The notes under the pieces: generated by a model
The model's database searches: none
What the model was told of the DNA's origin: nothing
Seen by the model: the letters and a program-made list of their open reading frames with translations, nothing else
Part shown: one piece after another, positions 46,166 to 55,222 of the stretch
How the letters are laid out: every line of letters starts with the position of its first letter
Position numbering within the stretch: the stretch's first letter is position 1
Source: Glaciecola sp947496235
GTDB taxonomy: Bacteria; Pseudomonadota; Gammaproteobacteria; Enterobacterales; Alteromonadaceae
Assembly (NCBI RefSeq): GCF_050306235.1
Contig: NZ_JBLWFH010000001.1
Coordinates: 310,001 to 374,000, forward strand
Reading direction: 5' to 3'
DNA length: 64,000 nucleotides
Translations under genes and position numbers: made by a program

Positions 46166-48280
46166 TTAATCTTCGTCAGACGGTGCTTCAGCTTGAGGTT
46201 TCTCAATCAACTCTTTCATGCTTAAACGCACACGATTTTGTCGATCGATATCCATCACTTTCACGTCGACCATTTGACCTTCAGATAAATAATCCGTTAC
46301 TTTGGCTACTCGCTCATGGGCGATTTGAGAAATATGTACCAAGCCTTCTTTACCAGGTAACACTTCAACAAAAGCACCAAAGTCTGCAATTCGAGTCACT
46401 TTTCCGTGATAAGTTTTTCCTACTTCAACTTCTGCAGTAACCGCTTCTATGCGACCAATAGCGATATCTGCTTTGGTTTTCTCAGTTGCAAAAATCTTAA
46501 TTGTACCGTCGTCTTCGATCTCGATATTAGTGTCTGATTCTTCAGTAATAGAACGAATTGTTGCGCCACCTTTACCGATAACATCACGAATTTTGTCTTG
46601 GTCAATTTTCATGGTGTAAATACGCGGTGCAAATTCAGACATTTCATCACGGTGACCACCAATGGCTTGATCCATCACACCTAGAATATGTAAACGCGCT
46701 TCTTTAGCTTGTTTAAGTGCGATTTGCATGATTTCTTTGGTGATACCTTCAATTTTGATGTCCATTTGAAGTGCAGTAATACCCGTGGTAGTTCCCGCAA
46801 CTTTAAAGTCCATATCACCTAAATGGTCTTCGTCACCAAGGATATCTGATAATACAACAAAGTTTTCATCTGATTTAACCAAGCCCATGGCAATACCCGC
46901 AACAGAGGCTTTAATTGGTACACCGGCATCCATCAACGCAAGTGACGTACCACATACAGAAGCCATAGATGACGAACCGTTTGATTCTGTAATTTCAGAT
47001 ACAACACGCACTACGTATGGAAATTCTTGTTCTGATGGCATTACCGCTTGAATACCACGCTTAGCCAAACGACCGTGACCAATTTCACGACGCTTAGGCG
47101 AGCCAATCATGCCAGTTTCACCCACACAATATGGAGGGAAGTTGTAATGCAACATGAAGCGGCTGTTAGAAGAACCAGATAAATCATCAATCATCTGAGA
47201 ATCGCGCTCTGTACCTAAGGTGGCAACTACTAATGCTTGAGTTTCACCACGAGTAAACAATGCAGAACCGTGAGTACGAGGAAGCACACCTGTTGCAACG
47301 TGCAATGCACGAATAGTTTCAGGATCTCGACCGTCGATACGCTTCTCGCCTGCTAGGATGCGTGAACGTACAACGTCACTTTCTAATTCATGGGCTAAAG
47401 CTGAGATTTCAGCAGGATCTAAAGTTTCGTCTTCTTCGACTAACGCAGCTACAGTTTTTTCCGTTACCGCGGTTACCGCGTCTTTACGCTCCATTTTGTC
47501 AGAAATTTGATACGCACTTGTCATATCGGCTTCTGCTAATGCTTTTACTTTATCTTTAAGTGCAGTATTTACTTCTGGCGCAGTCCAATCCCATTTAGGC
47601 GTGTTAACTTCAGAAGCAAACTCATTTACTGCATTAATCACTGTTTGAGATTGCTCATGGCCATATACTACAGCACCTAACATTACGTCTTCTGACAATA
47701 TTTGTGCTTCTGATTCAACCATTAATACAGCGCTTTCGGTACCAGCAACTACTAAGTCTAGTTGGCTAGTTTCCATCTCTGAAGAGCGTGTATTTAATAC
47801 GAATTCGTTATCGATATAACCAACGCGGGCAGCGCCGATAGGACCATTAAATGGAATTCCTGAAATCGCTAAAGCTGCAGAAGTACCAATCATTGAAATG
47901 ATATCAGTTGGAATTTCTGGATTTGCAGAAACCACTGTGATAACGATTTGCACTTCATTCATGAAACCTTCTGGGAATAAAGGTCTGATGGGGCGGTCAA
48001 TTAATCGAGCTGTTAATGTTTCGTTCTCTGAAGGTCGACCTTCTCTTTTGAAAAAACCACCTGGGATTTTACCCGCTGCATAAGTTTTTTCTTGATAATT
48101 TACAGTCAACGGAAAGAAATTTTGATCGGGTTTTGCTTCTTTTTTACCTACCACAGTGACTAATACTGAAGTATCGTCCATGCTGGCAAGTACGGCGGCT
48201 GTTGCTTGGCGAGCAATCACGCCAGTTTCTAGTGTTACAGTATGCTGACCATACTGAAAAGTTTTTGTAATAGGAGTCAC
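46166..48280 (-). CDS. pnp: Polyribonucleotide nucleotidyltransferase (PNPase)
   Basis: 3'-5' phosphorolytic exoribonuclease of the RNA degradosome. 704 residues: two RNase PH domains (first about 1-215, second about 310-540 with the active-site region GETGMIGSPKRREIGHGRLA, shown here as GSPKRREIGHGRLA), KH domain (IRDVIGKGGATIRSI) and S1 domain (GKVTRIADFGAFVEV). The start is GTG at 48280, with AAGGA 6 nt upstream. The usual upstream partner rpsO is absent; the 200-nt leader carries a TATACT-type -10, so pnp appears to have its own promoter here. Confidence 0.98.
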   Translation of the reverse strand: MTPITKTFQYGQHTVTLETGVIARQATAAVLASMDDTSVLVTVVGKKEAKPDQNFFPLTVNYQEKTYAAGKIPGGFFKREGRPSENETLTARLIDRPIRPLFPEGFMNEVQIVITVVSANPEIPTDIISMIGTSAALAISGIPFNGPIGAARVGYIDNEFVLNTRSSEMETSQLDLVVAGTESAVLMVESEAQILSEDVMLGAVVYGHEQSQTVINAVNEFASEVNTPKWDWTAPEVNTALKDKVKALAEADMTSAYQISDKMERKDAVTAVTEKTVAALVEEDETLDPAEISALAHELESDVVRSRILAGEKRIDGRDPETIRALHVATGVLPRTHGSALFTRGETQALVVATLGTERDSQMIDDLSGSSNSRFMLHYNFPPYCVGETGMIGSPKRREIGHGRLAKRGIQAVMPSEQEFPYVVRVVSEITESNGSSSMASVCGTSLALMDAGVPIKASVAGIAMGLVKSDENFVVLSDILGDEDHLGDMDFKVAGTTTGITALQMDIKIEGITKEIMQIALKQAKEARLHILGVMDQAIGGHRDEMSEFAPRIYTMKIDQDKIRDVIGKGGATIRSITEESDTNIEIEDDGTIKIFATEKTKADIAIGRIEAVTAEVEVGKTYHGKVTRIADFGAFVEVLPGKEGLVHISQIAHERVAKVTDYLSEGQMVDVKVMDIDRQNRVRLSMKELIEKPQAEAPSDED

Positions 48281-48480
48281 ACTCTATCCTTTAAAATTAA
48301 TGTTTTCTTTGCTTTTTAACGCGCGCATAGTATAGCGGCTAATATATGACAATGCCATGCTAATGGCGGATTTTTATGCCTAATTACTAGGAGTATTGGG
48401 TAAAAAAAATTAGTTTTTGAAAATTTCAGTCAGTTGATATCTGTTTTAAGCTTGCTTTAGTGGTGGTCAATCACAACTTA

Positions 48481-49431
48481 TTATTCTTCATGTTTATCTC
48501 TACAGCTTTCACCAGACAATTCAAACTCAATGGTTGTATGATCAAGGGCAAAAGGCTGAAGCACAGTTGCAACTTGTTTTTTTAATGCTATTAGTCCTTC
48601 TACATCAAAAGACTTATCTAGTACAAGGTGAGCAGTTAATACGTGACTGGCGCCATCTAATGACCAAAAATGCACGTGATGTAATTCGTTGACGTTATCG
48701 ATAGACAGTAAAGCTTTTTGTATTTTTTCCTGTTTTAAGCTGTCAGGATTGGCTTGTAGAAACAATTTAATGGTGTGAGTCAAATGCTTGCCAACGTTAA
48801 AAAGAATAAATAACGTAAACACCACAGACAACAAGGGGTCTAAAATCGGCCAGTTTACGAATTGCAAAACGATAGCGACAATCAACACCGCTACCCAACC
48901 AAGCATATCTTCCAACAGATGCCAGTTAAGCACTTTTTCGTTTAGGGTGTCTCCACCATGAAGTTTATAGGCGGCATAACCGTTTACCGCGACACCAAGA
49001 ATCGCTAGCAGAATCATCCCTTCTGTGACTGGCATTTCCGGCGCCCATAAACGAGGGATAGCTTCAAACAACACCCATGCAGAGCCAACAACCAAAATCA
49101 TACCGTTAATTAGTGCACCTAATAAACTTAGTCGTTTGAATCCGTAAGTAAATTGGTCTGTAGCATCACGTTTGCCAACCTTGCTCAGATACCAGGCCAA
49201 GCCAATGGATAATGAATCGCCCAAGTCATGCACTGCATCAGCCATTATAGCGACACTGTTTGTCAACCATCCACCAATGAATTCAATTATGGTGAAGCTA
49301 AAATTAAGCCAAAATGCCCAACTTATACGGCTTTCATCAATATCGTGATGATGATGGTGACCATGGGAATGATGGTGGCCATGACTGTGATTATGAGAGT
49401 GTTCATCAGAGTGATCATGATGATCGTGCAT
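48481..49431 (-). CDS. Cation diffusion facilitator (zinc/cobalt efflux type) with His-rich N-terminus
   Basis: 316 residues. The first 30 are almost all His, Asp, Ser and Gly, a metal-binding tail. Six membrane helices follow, with the conserved ADAVHDLGDS (metal site, helix 2) and WHLLEDMLGW (helix 5, HxxxD). The C-terminal cytoplasmic domain (VNELHHVHFWSLDG) is CDF-typical. Probably exports Zn(II), as in the CzcD/ZitB group. It occupies the place where rimP-nusA-infB-rbfA-truB-rpsO normally lies between tRNA-Leu and pnp. Confidence 0.92.
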   Translation of the reverse strand: MHDHHDHSDEHSHNHSHGHHHSHGHHHHHDIDESRISWAFWLNFSFTIIEFIGGWLTNSVAIMADAVHDLGDSLSIGLAWYLSKVGKRDATDQFTYGFKRLSLLGALINGMILVVGSAWVLFEAIPRLWAPEMPVTEGMILLAILGVAVNGYAAYKLHGGDTLNEKVLNWHLLEDMLGWVAVLIVAIVLQFVNWPILDPLLSVVFTLFILFNVGKHLTHTIKLFLQANPDSLKQEKIQKALLSIDNVNELHHVHFWSLDGASHVLTAHLVLDKSFDVEGLIALKKQVATVLQPFALDHTTIEFELSGESCRDKHEE

Positions 49432-49550
49432 ATGAACTCATCCTATTGATGCAAGGGAGTTAAAAACAAATAGCTATCAAAAGGAATGATATAGACTTTA
49501 CGGATGTAAAGCCACATAGTTTGCAAAGTCATAGAATAAAGTAAATGCTA

Positions 49551-49583
49551 ATAAAAGAAAAAGCCCATTTGGAAAATGGGCTT
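49551..49583 (-). terminator. Intrinsic terminator after tRNA-Leu
   Basis: AAGCCCATT (49561-49569) pairs with AATGGGCTT (49575-49583), 5-nt loop; minus-strand RNA continues into a U-rich tail (UUUCUUUU). It closes the ftsH-to-tRNA transcription unit 9 nt after the tRNA 3' end. Confidence 0.85.
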
Positions 49584-49591
49584 TTATTATT

Positions 49592-49677
49592 TGGTGCGGA
49601 AAGAGGGACTTGAACCCTCACGAGCATAGCTCACTACCCCCTCAAGATAGCGTGTCTACCAATTCCACCACTTCCGC
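49592..49677 (-). tRNA. tRNA-Leu (anticodon GAG)
   Basis: 86 nt including encoded CCA. Acceptor GCGGAAG pairs with CTTTCCGC region; D-loop GGTGGAATTGGTAGA; anticodon stem CTATC/GGTAG around loop TTGAGGG, giving anticodon GAG (CUU/CUC codons); long variable arm typical of class II Leu tRNA; T-loop GGTTCAAGTCC. It matches E. coli leuU in type and position next to secG, 19 nt after the secG stop, so it is probably processed from the secG transcript. Confidence 0.97.
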
Positions 49678-49696
49678 ATTTGAGTAATTAACAAAT

Positions 49697-50077
49697 TTAG
49701 TTAGGTACGTCAGAATTATTATCGTCTGATGGCACATCTTCAGATACAGGCACATCTTCTGATACTGGCGCAGTAGCTTCTACCGGCTCTTCATCAATTA
49801 ATGGTACTTCTAACGTCTCAAACTGATCTTCAGCTTTGCCTTGACCAGACGTAATACTGCCGATGATTAGACTTATAAGGAAAAATAAGGTAGCTAAGAT
49901 GGCAGTCGTACGTGTCATAAAGTTACCTGATCCACTTGAACCAAAAACTGTGTTTGAACCGCCAGCGCCGAATGAAGCGCCCATATCAGCACCCTTACCT
50001 TGTTGAATTAACACAAAGCCTATAAGTGCAATAGCTACAATCAAGTATGCAACTAACAAAAATTCATATAACGACAT
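49697..50077 (-). CDS. secG: Preprotein translocase subunit SecG
   Basis: Accessory subunit of SecYEG. 126 residues with two membrane helices and the conserved GFVLIQQGKGADMGASFGAG (loop) plus SNTVFGSSGSGNFMTR. The C-terminal tail is acidic and contains a short repeat (PVSEDVPVSEDVPSD). Its ATG directly adjoins the tpiA stop (TAGATG). Confidence 0.96.
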   Translation of the reverse strand: MSLYEFLLVAYLIVAIALIGFVLIQQGKGADMGASFGAGGSNTVFGSSGSGNFMTRTTAILATLFFLISLIIGSITSGQGKAEDQFETLEVPLIDEEPVEATAPVSEDVPVSEDVPSDDNNSDVPN

Positions 50078-50821
50078 CTATTTCCTCTCATTAGCAGCAC
50101 TGCAAATGCTACTGAAACTTTCAACTTTCAAACTGGCCCCGCCTATTAATCCACCGTCAATATCGGGTTGAGCAAAAAGCTCTGCGGCATTGTCCTGATT
50201 AACACTGCCACCATATAATATTTGTACTTTGTCACTATCTTTGTGGATAGCACTCAGTTTTTTTCGAATAAACCCATGAACCTCTTGGGCTTGTTCAGGA
50301 GATGCTGTTTTACCGGTACCTATGGCCCAAATAGGCTCATAAGCAATAACGCATTTTTCGACAAAATCATCGCCGCACAGTGAAATAGCCGCGTCTAATT
50401 GTGCCCCAACAAAATCAAACACATCTCCGTTTTGTCTGACTTCTAACGGTTCACCAACACAAAATATTGGTGTTAAACCAGCTGCGATTGCGGTCTTTGT
50501 TTTTTCTGCCACAACAATATTACTTTCAGAGTGATCTTGTCGCCGTTCAGAATGCCCAAGAATGACATATTCACAACCGACTTCTTTAAGCATAGCTACA
50601 GAAATATCGCCAGTGTGCGCACCAGATTCAAACTGACTTGCGTTTTGAGCACCAAGGCAAAAGTTATTAGCTTTCCCTTGCGTAAGATAAACACTAGGTA
50701 AACACAAAACGACGGTAATATTGTCGTACTCTGATAACTGTTGTTTAAATTCTGTTAGCTTTTCAAGGCTACCGTTCATTTTCCAATTACCGGCGACCAT
50801 CATGGTTCTTCGTTGCGACAT
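50078..50821 (-). CDS. tpiA: Triose-phosphate isomerase
   Basis: Glycolytic interconversion of dihydroxyacetone phosphate and glyceraldehyde-3-phosphate. 247 residues. Active site Lys14 in GNWKMNG, His90 in ILGHSERR and Glu162 in AYEPIWAIGTG (loop 6 follows), phosphate loop GGSVNQDN. It lies between glmM and secG, a placement typical of Vibrio and Alteromonadales rather than of E. coli. Confidence 0.98.
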   Translation of the reverse strand: MSQRRTMMVAGNWKMNGSLEKLTEFKQQLSEYDNITVVLCLPSVYLTQGKANNFCLGAQNASQFESGAHTGDISVAMLKEVGCEYVILGHSERRQDHSESNIVVAEKTKTAIAAGLTPIFCVGEPLEVRQNGDVFDFVGAQLDAAISLCGDDFVEKCVIAYEPIWAIGTGKTASPEQAQEVHGFIRKKLSAIHKDSDKVQILYGGSVNQDNAAELFAQPDIDGGLIGGASLKVESFSSICSAANERK

Positions 50822-50913
50822 AGATAACTCCCTGTGTGCACGCCCTAAAAAGCGGCGGTGATATTAACCAAGAGCGTGCGAAATAACAATAGCAATACGT
50901 AAAAAAATTTCAG

Positions 50914-52257
50914 TTACTTAGCCGCTTCTACCTCAAATGCGATAGTTTCAGCCCATTTTTTAGCTGTTTCAATATTTTCAGCCTCAACCATTACACGAAT
51001 GAGAGGCTCAGTGCCACTTTTTCTAAGTAAAACGCGCCCTGATTCTCCCATGGCTTTTTCCGCTTCACTGACCGATTTGATAACATTATCCTTACTTAAA
51101 GGATTTCCCAGTTTACTATCAAATTTTACGTTTATCAGCTCTTGTGGGAATTTCGTGTACCCTGACGCTAATGAACTCAATGGCATTTGTGCTCTGAGCA
51201 TGGCAGCAATTACTTGCAGGCCTGCAACAATACCGTCTCCAGTGGTTGCATAATTAAGGTTGAGTACATGACCAGAGTTTTCACCGCCTATCGCCCATCC
51301 GTTGCGCATTAATAGTTCCATGACGTATCGATCGCCAACATCTGCTCGTTGAAATGGAATGCCCAATTTTTCTAAGGCTAATTGCATAGCGAGATTCGAC
51401 ATTTTAGTTCCAACTACGCCACCTCCTTTTAAGCCGCCGTTTTTCAATGCATCACGTGCAATAATAAAGATGATTTGATCACCATCTACAACATCACCTG
51501 TTTCATCTACCATCATGATGCGATCGCCGTCACCATCTAATGCAAACCCAAAATCAGCACCATATTTTTTCACCGCGCTCACAGTAGTTTTGAGTGAGGT
51601 AGCCCCTACTTTTCGATTTATGTTTAAACCATCTGGCGCGGTACCGACTTCTATGACTTCAGCACCCAGCTCCCGCAAAACATTAGGGGCAATGTGATAA
51701 GTAGCACCGTGAGCACAATCAACCACTATCTTTAACCCACTTAAGGATAAGTCTGACGGGAATGTACCTTTACAATATTCAATATATCGCCCCGCAGCAT
51801 CGTTTATGCGGGTTGCTTTGCCTAACTTATCAGAAGCGACACAAGTCATTGGCTGCTTCATTTGTTGTTCAATGGCCAATTCAATATCATCATCAAGTTT
51901 TTGACCTGAAGAAGAAAAAAACTTGATGCCATTGTCATAGTAGGGGTTATGTGAAGCACTTATTACAATGCCAGCTTCTGAACGAAATGTTTTTGTTAAA
52001 TAAGCAATTGCAGGTGTTGGCATAGGGCCCAACAAGCCGATATTAATACCAGCGGCAGATAAGCCTGCTTCTAACGCTGATTCGAGCATGTAGCCTGATA
52101 TCCGCGTGTCTTTGCCAATTAATACTTTGTTTGTTCCATGCCCTGCAAGTATTTTTCCAGCGGCCCATCCTAACTTTATAACAAACTCAGGGTTAATAAC
52201 GCTTTCCCCTACTTTGCCTCGGATGCCATCTGTACCAAAAAACTCTCTCTTTGCCAT
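50914..52257 (-). CDS. glmM: Phosphoglucosamine mutase
   Basis: Makes glucosamine-1-phosphate for UDP-GlcNAc, peptidoglycan and LPS. 447 residues, starting with the family motif FFGTDGIRGKVG; phosphoserine Ser102 in SASHNP; metal loop DGDGDR; C-terminal phosphate loop RKSGTEPLIRVMVEA. The start follows folP by 14 nt in the conserved folP-glmM pair. Confidence 0.98.
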   Translation of the reverse strand: MAKREFFGTDGIRGKVGESVINPEFVIKLGWAAGKILAGHGTNKVLIGKDTRISGYMLESALEAGLSAAGINIGLLGPMPTPAIAYLTKTFRSEAGIVISASHNPYYDNGIKFFSSSGQKLDDDIELAIEQQMKQPMTCVASDKLGKATRINDAAGRYIEYCKGTFPSDLSLSGLKIVVDCAHGATYHIAPNVLRELGAEVIEVGTAPDGLNINRKVGATSLKTTVSAVKKYGADFGFALDGDGDRIMMVDETGDVVDGDQIIFIIARDALKNGGLKGGGVVGTKMSNLAMQLALEKLGIPFQRADVGDRYVMELLMRNGWAIGGENSGHVLNLNYATTGDGIVAGLQVIAAMLRAQMPLSSLASGYTKFPQELINVKFDSKLGNPLSKDNVIKSVSEAEKAMGESGRVLLRKSGTEPLIRVMVEAENIETAKKWAETIAFEVEAAK

Positions 52258-52271
52258 CTTTATATCCTTGT

Positions 52272-53138
52272 TTAAAGACTGTCCAATTTGCTTATAATGT
52301 CCGCTGCATCTTTCATTTCTGGTACATCGTGTACTCGTAAAATATTTGCACCATAAAGAGCAGCTATTGTGTGTGTTGCGATATCACCGGCTATGCGTTG
52401 GTTCACTTCTCGATTCAACAAATTTCCAATCATAGATTTTCTCGACATTCCTGCTAATAAAGGCATATCGAATTGCTTAAAAACCGAAAATTTTTTCAGC
52501 ATAGTGTAATTGTGATCAAGATTCTTGCCAAAACCAAACCCCGGATCCAAAATAATTTGTTCTCGTTTAAATCCTGCGTTCATCAATTCCTCAACCCTTT
52601 GCTTTAAAAACGCTACAACCTCTTCTAATACGGATGAATATTCTGGCTTATTTTGCATGGTTTGAGGGGTTCCTTGCATATGCATAATGCAGCAAGGAAT
52701 TTGGTATTCGTGTGCCAATTTACTGGCAGCGCTTAATGCCCCGTCTTCAGATAGAGCTCTTACATCGTTTATTAGTCGAGCCCCCACTTTTGCGGCCTGT
52801 AGCATAACCTCAGCTTTACTAGTATCGACTGAAATCACACAGTCTAGATTTTGTGCGATTTTTTCCACCACAGGAATGACTCTTTCAAGCTCCTGTTCAA
52901 GGGATACTTTAGCTGCACCAGGTCGTGTTGATTCACCACCAATATCAATAAATGTGGCACCTGAATCTACCATGTATTCGGCTTGTTTTAAGGCTTTATC
53001 GACTTGATTAAACTTACCACCATCTGAAAAAGAATCAGGGGTAACGTTTAAAATGCCCATTATTTTAGGTGAGTCAAAGGTGATAGTTTTATCACCAAAA
53101 GTCATCTGTTTAAATTCGTTCACTCTCAAAGCATCCAC
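52272..53138 (-). CDS. folP: Dihydropteroate synthase
   Basis: Condenses p-aminobenzoate with dihydropterin pyrophosphate in folate synthesis; the sulfonamide target. 288 residues, TIM barrel. Signatures: MGILNVTPDSFSDGG, FIDIGGESTRPGA, ISVDTSKAEV, LDPGFGFGKNLDHN and GMSRKSMIG. It sits between ftsH and glmM as in E. coli, with a hairpin in the gap after ftsH. Confidence 0.98.
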   Translation of the reverse strand: MDALRVNEFKQMTFGDKTITFDSPKIMGILNVTPDSFSDGGKFNQVDKALKQAEYMVDSGATFIDIGGESTRPGAAKVSLEQELERVIPVVEKIAQNLDCVISVDTSKAEVMLQAAKVGARLINDVRALSEDGALSAASKLAHEYQIPCCIMHMQGTPQTMQNKPEYSSVLEEVVAFLKQRVEELMNAGFKREQIILDPGFGFGKNLDHNYTMLKKFSVFKQFDMPLLAGMSRKSMIGNLLNREVNQRIAGDIATHTIAALYGANILRVHDVPEMKDAADIISKLDSL

Positions 53139-53185
53139 ACTTAGTTTAGATGAATGTATAAATTGCTAATTGCGCATAAATAGGA

Positions 53186-53207
53186 AAAGCGCCCATGCAG
53201 GCGCTTT
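53186..53207 (-). terminator. Hairpin between ftsH and folP
   Basis: AAAGCGCC (53186-53193) pairs with GGCGCTTT (53200-53207), 6-nt loop. On the minus strand only a short T run follows (TTTTCC), while on the plus strand CGTTTTT follows. Probably an attenuator or processing element rather than a full stop. Confidence 0.5.
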
Positions 53208-53224
53208 CGTTTTTGCTAATCGAG

Positions 53225-55156
53225 TTAATTAGTAGTAGTGCTGGTATTTCCATCATCTGCTGGCTTGTCTTGCTTGCCAACGTCGATAGTAGCACCACCA
53301 GAAGGTTTATTATCGTCTGACTTGTTGTCTCTATCCCAATCTGCAGGAGGACGAACGTCTCTGCGTTCCATCAAATCGTCGATTTGTTTTGCATCTATAG
53401 TTTCATACTTCATCAACGCATCTTTCATCGTATGCAAAATATCCATGTTATCTTGCAAAATCTGATAAGCACGCTGATAGTTACGATCTATTATGTCTTT
53501 TATTTCTTTATCTATTGTACGAGCAGTTTCATCGGACACGTTGGCAGATTTGCTCATCGAACGTCCTAAGAAAACCTCACCTTCTTCTTCTGCGTACAAT
53601 TGCGGACCTAATTTGGCACTTAAGCCCCATTGTGTCACCATTTTCTTGGCTATATCAGTGGCCCGTTCGATATCATTTGAAGCACCTGTAGTCACTGAAT
53701 CTTCACCGTAAATGATTTCTTCGGCAATTCGGCCACCGAACAAACTTGATATCATGCTTTCAAGATGGCGTTTTGTATAACTAACACGATCTTGCTCAGG
53801 CAAATACATGGTCACACCTAATGCTCGTCCACGCGGGATAATTGACACCTTATATACTGGGTCATGTTCAGGCACCATTCTACCAACGATCGCGTGGCCA
53901 GCTTCGTGATACGCAGTCATGGCTTTTTCTTCCTCAGACATCACCATGGAACGACGTTCAGTTCCCATCATAATTTTGTCTTTGGCTTTTTCAAACTCTT
54001 CCATTGACACTAAGCGGCGATTTGAACGAGCAGCAAACAAGGCAGCTTCATTCACCAAGTTGGCTAAATCAGCACCAGAAAATCCAGGCGTACCTCGCGC
54101 TATTACAGATGCTACAACGTCATCCGCAATAGGTACTTTTCGCATGTGAACTTTCAGAATTTGTTCTCTTCCGCGAATATCAGGTAAGCCTACCACTACT
54201 TGACGGTCAAAACGTCCTGGACGTAGAAGTGCAGGATCTAGTACATCAGGACGGTTAGTCGCCGCAATTACTATAATACCTTCGTGACCTTCAAAGCCGT
54301 CCATTTCAACTAGCATCTGGTTCAAGGTTTGTTCACGTTCATCATGACCACCACCTAAACCTGCGCCACGTTGACGACCTACAGCATCAATCTCATCAAT
54401 AAAGATGATACAGGGCGAAGATTTTTTGGCTTGTTCAAACATGTCACGAACACGAGATGCACCAACACCAACGAACATTTCTACAAAATCTGAACCAGAA
54501 ATTGTAAAGAAAGGCACTTTTGCCTCACCAGCAATTGCTTTAGCAAGCAAGGTTTTACCTGTTCCTGGTGGCCCTACCATCAATACACCCTTAGGTATTT
54601 TTCCGCCTAACTTTTGGAACTTGGTTGGATCGCGTAAAAAGTCGACTAATTCCGTCACTTCTTCTTTTGCTTCATCGCAGCCTGCAACATCTGCAAAGGT
54701 GGTTTTAATTTGGTCTTCACTAAGTAAACGGGCTTTACTTTTACCAAATGACATAGCGCCTCTACCACCGCCGCCTTGCATTTGACGCATAAAGAATATC
54801 CAAACACCAATCAAAAGAAGCATAGGGAACCAAGAAATAAATATCTGAGCGAACCAGTTTGGTTGCTCTGGAGGTGTCCCGTATTGAATAACGTTATTCG
54901 TTTTTAAATCATCAATAAGTTTAGGATCTAACATCGGCATTGTTGTGGTAAACACAGTGCCGTTTTTCATTTGGCCTTTTATTTCGCGTCCTTCTATGTG
55001 CACCTGTGAAACATCACCACGCTGCACTTCGTTTAAAAACGTAGTGTAGTCCTTAGAAGCCCCCGCTGGCTCATTGCTTGTGAAGTTTTTGAATACCATC
55101 ATCAACACAACAGCAATAAACAGCCATAAAATAAGATTTTTTGCCATGTCGCTCAA
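53225..55156 (-). CDS. ftsH: ATP-dependent zinc metalloprotease FtsH
   Basis: Membrane-anchored AAA protease controlling LpxC and damaged membrane proteins. 643 residues: TM1 (about 8-22), periplasmic domain, TM2 (about 100-120), AAA domain with GPPGTGKT, Walker B IIFIDEIDAVG and SRH, then the zinc site HEAGH. The start is TTG at 55156 (MSDMAKN), with AGGGG 9 nt upstream; an ATG three codons later is the alternative. The usual upstream gene rlmE is a pseudogene here. Confidence 0.98.
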   Translation of the reverse strand: MSDMAKNLILWLFIAVVLMMVFKNFTSNEPAGASKDYTTFLNEVQRGDVSQVHIEGREIKGQMKNGTVFTTTMPMLDPKLIDDLKTNNVIQYGTPPEQPNWFAQIFISWFPMLLLIGVWIFFMRQMQGGGGRGAMSFGKSKARLLSEDQIKTTFADVAGCDEAKEEVTELVDFLRDPTKFQKLGGKIPKGVLMVGPPGTGKTLLAKAIAGEAKVPFFTISGSDFVEMFVGVGASRVRDMFEQAKKSSPCIIFIDEIDAVGRQRGAGLGGGHDEREQTLNQMLVEMDGFEGHEGIIVIAATNRPDVLDPALLRPGRFDRQVVVGLPDIRGREQILKVHMRKVPIADDVVASVIARGTPGFSGADLANLVNEAALFAARSNRRLVSMEEFEKAKDKIMMGTERRSMVMSEEEKAMTAYHEAGHAIVGRMVPEHDPVYKVSIIPRGRALGVTMYLPEQDRVSYTKRHLESMISSLFGGRIAEEIIYGEDSVTTGASNDIERATDIAKKMVTQWGLSAKLGPQLYAEEEGEVFLGRSMSKSANVSDETARTIDKEIKDIIDRNYQRAYQILQDNMDILHTMKDALMKYETIDAKQIDDLMERRDVRPPADWDRDNKSDDNKPSGGATIDVGKQDKPADDGNTSTTTN

Positions 55157-55222
55157 AGCTAATTACCCCTAAAATAAAAAATCTGGTTCACGCAATTACC
55201 GCATTTCCAACACTTAAGACTA

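Noticed and set aside
48281..48480. Possible rpsO or rpsO remnant upstream of pnp
   Set aside because: The 200 nt are too short for rpsO and show no S15-like residues on the minus strand.
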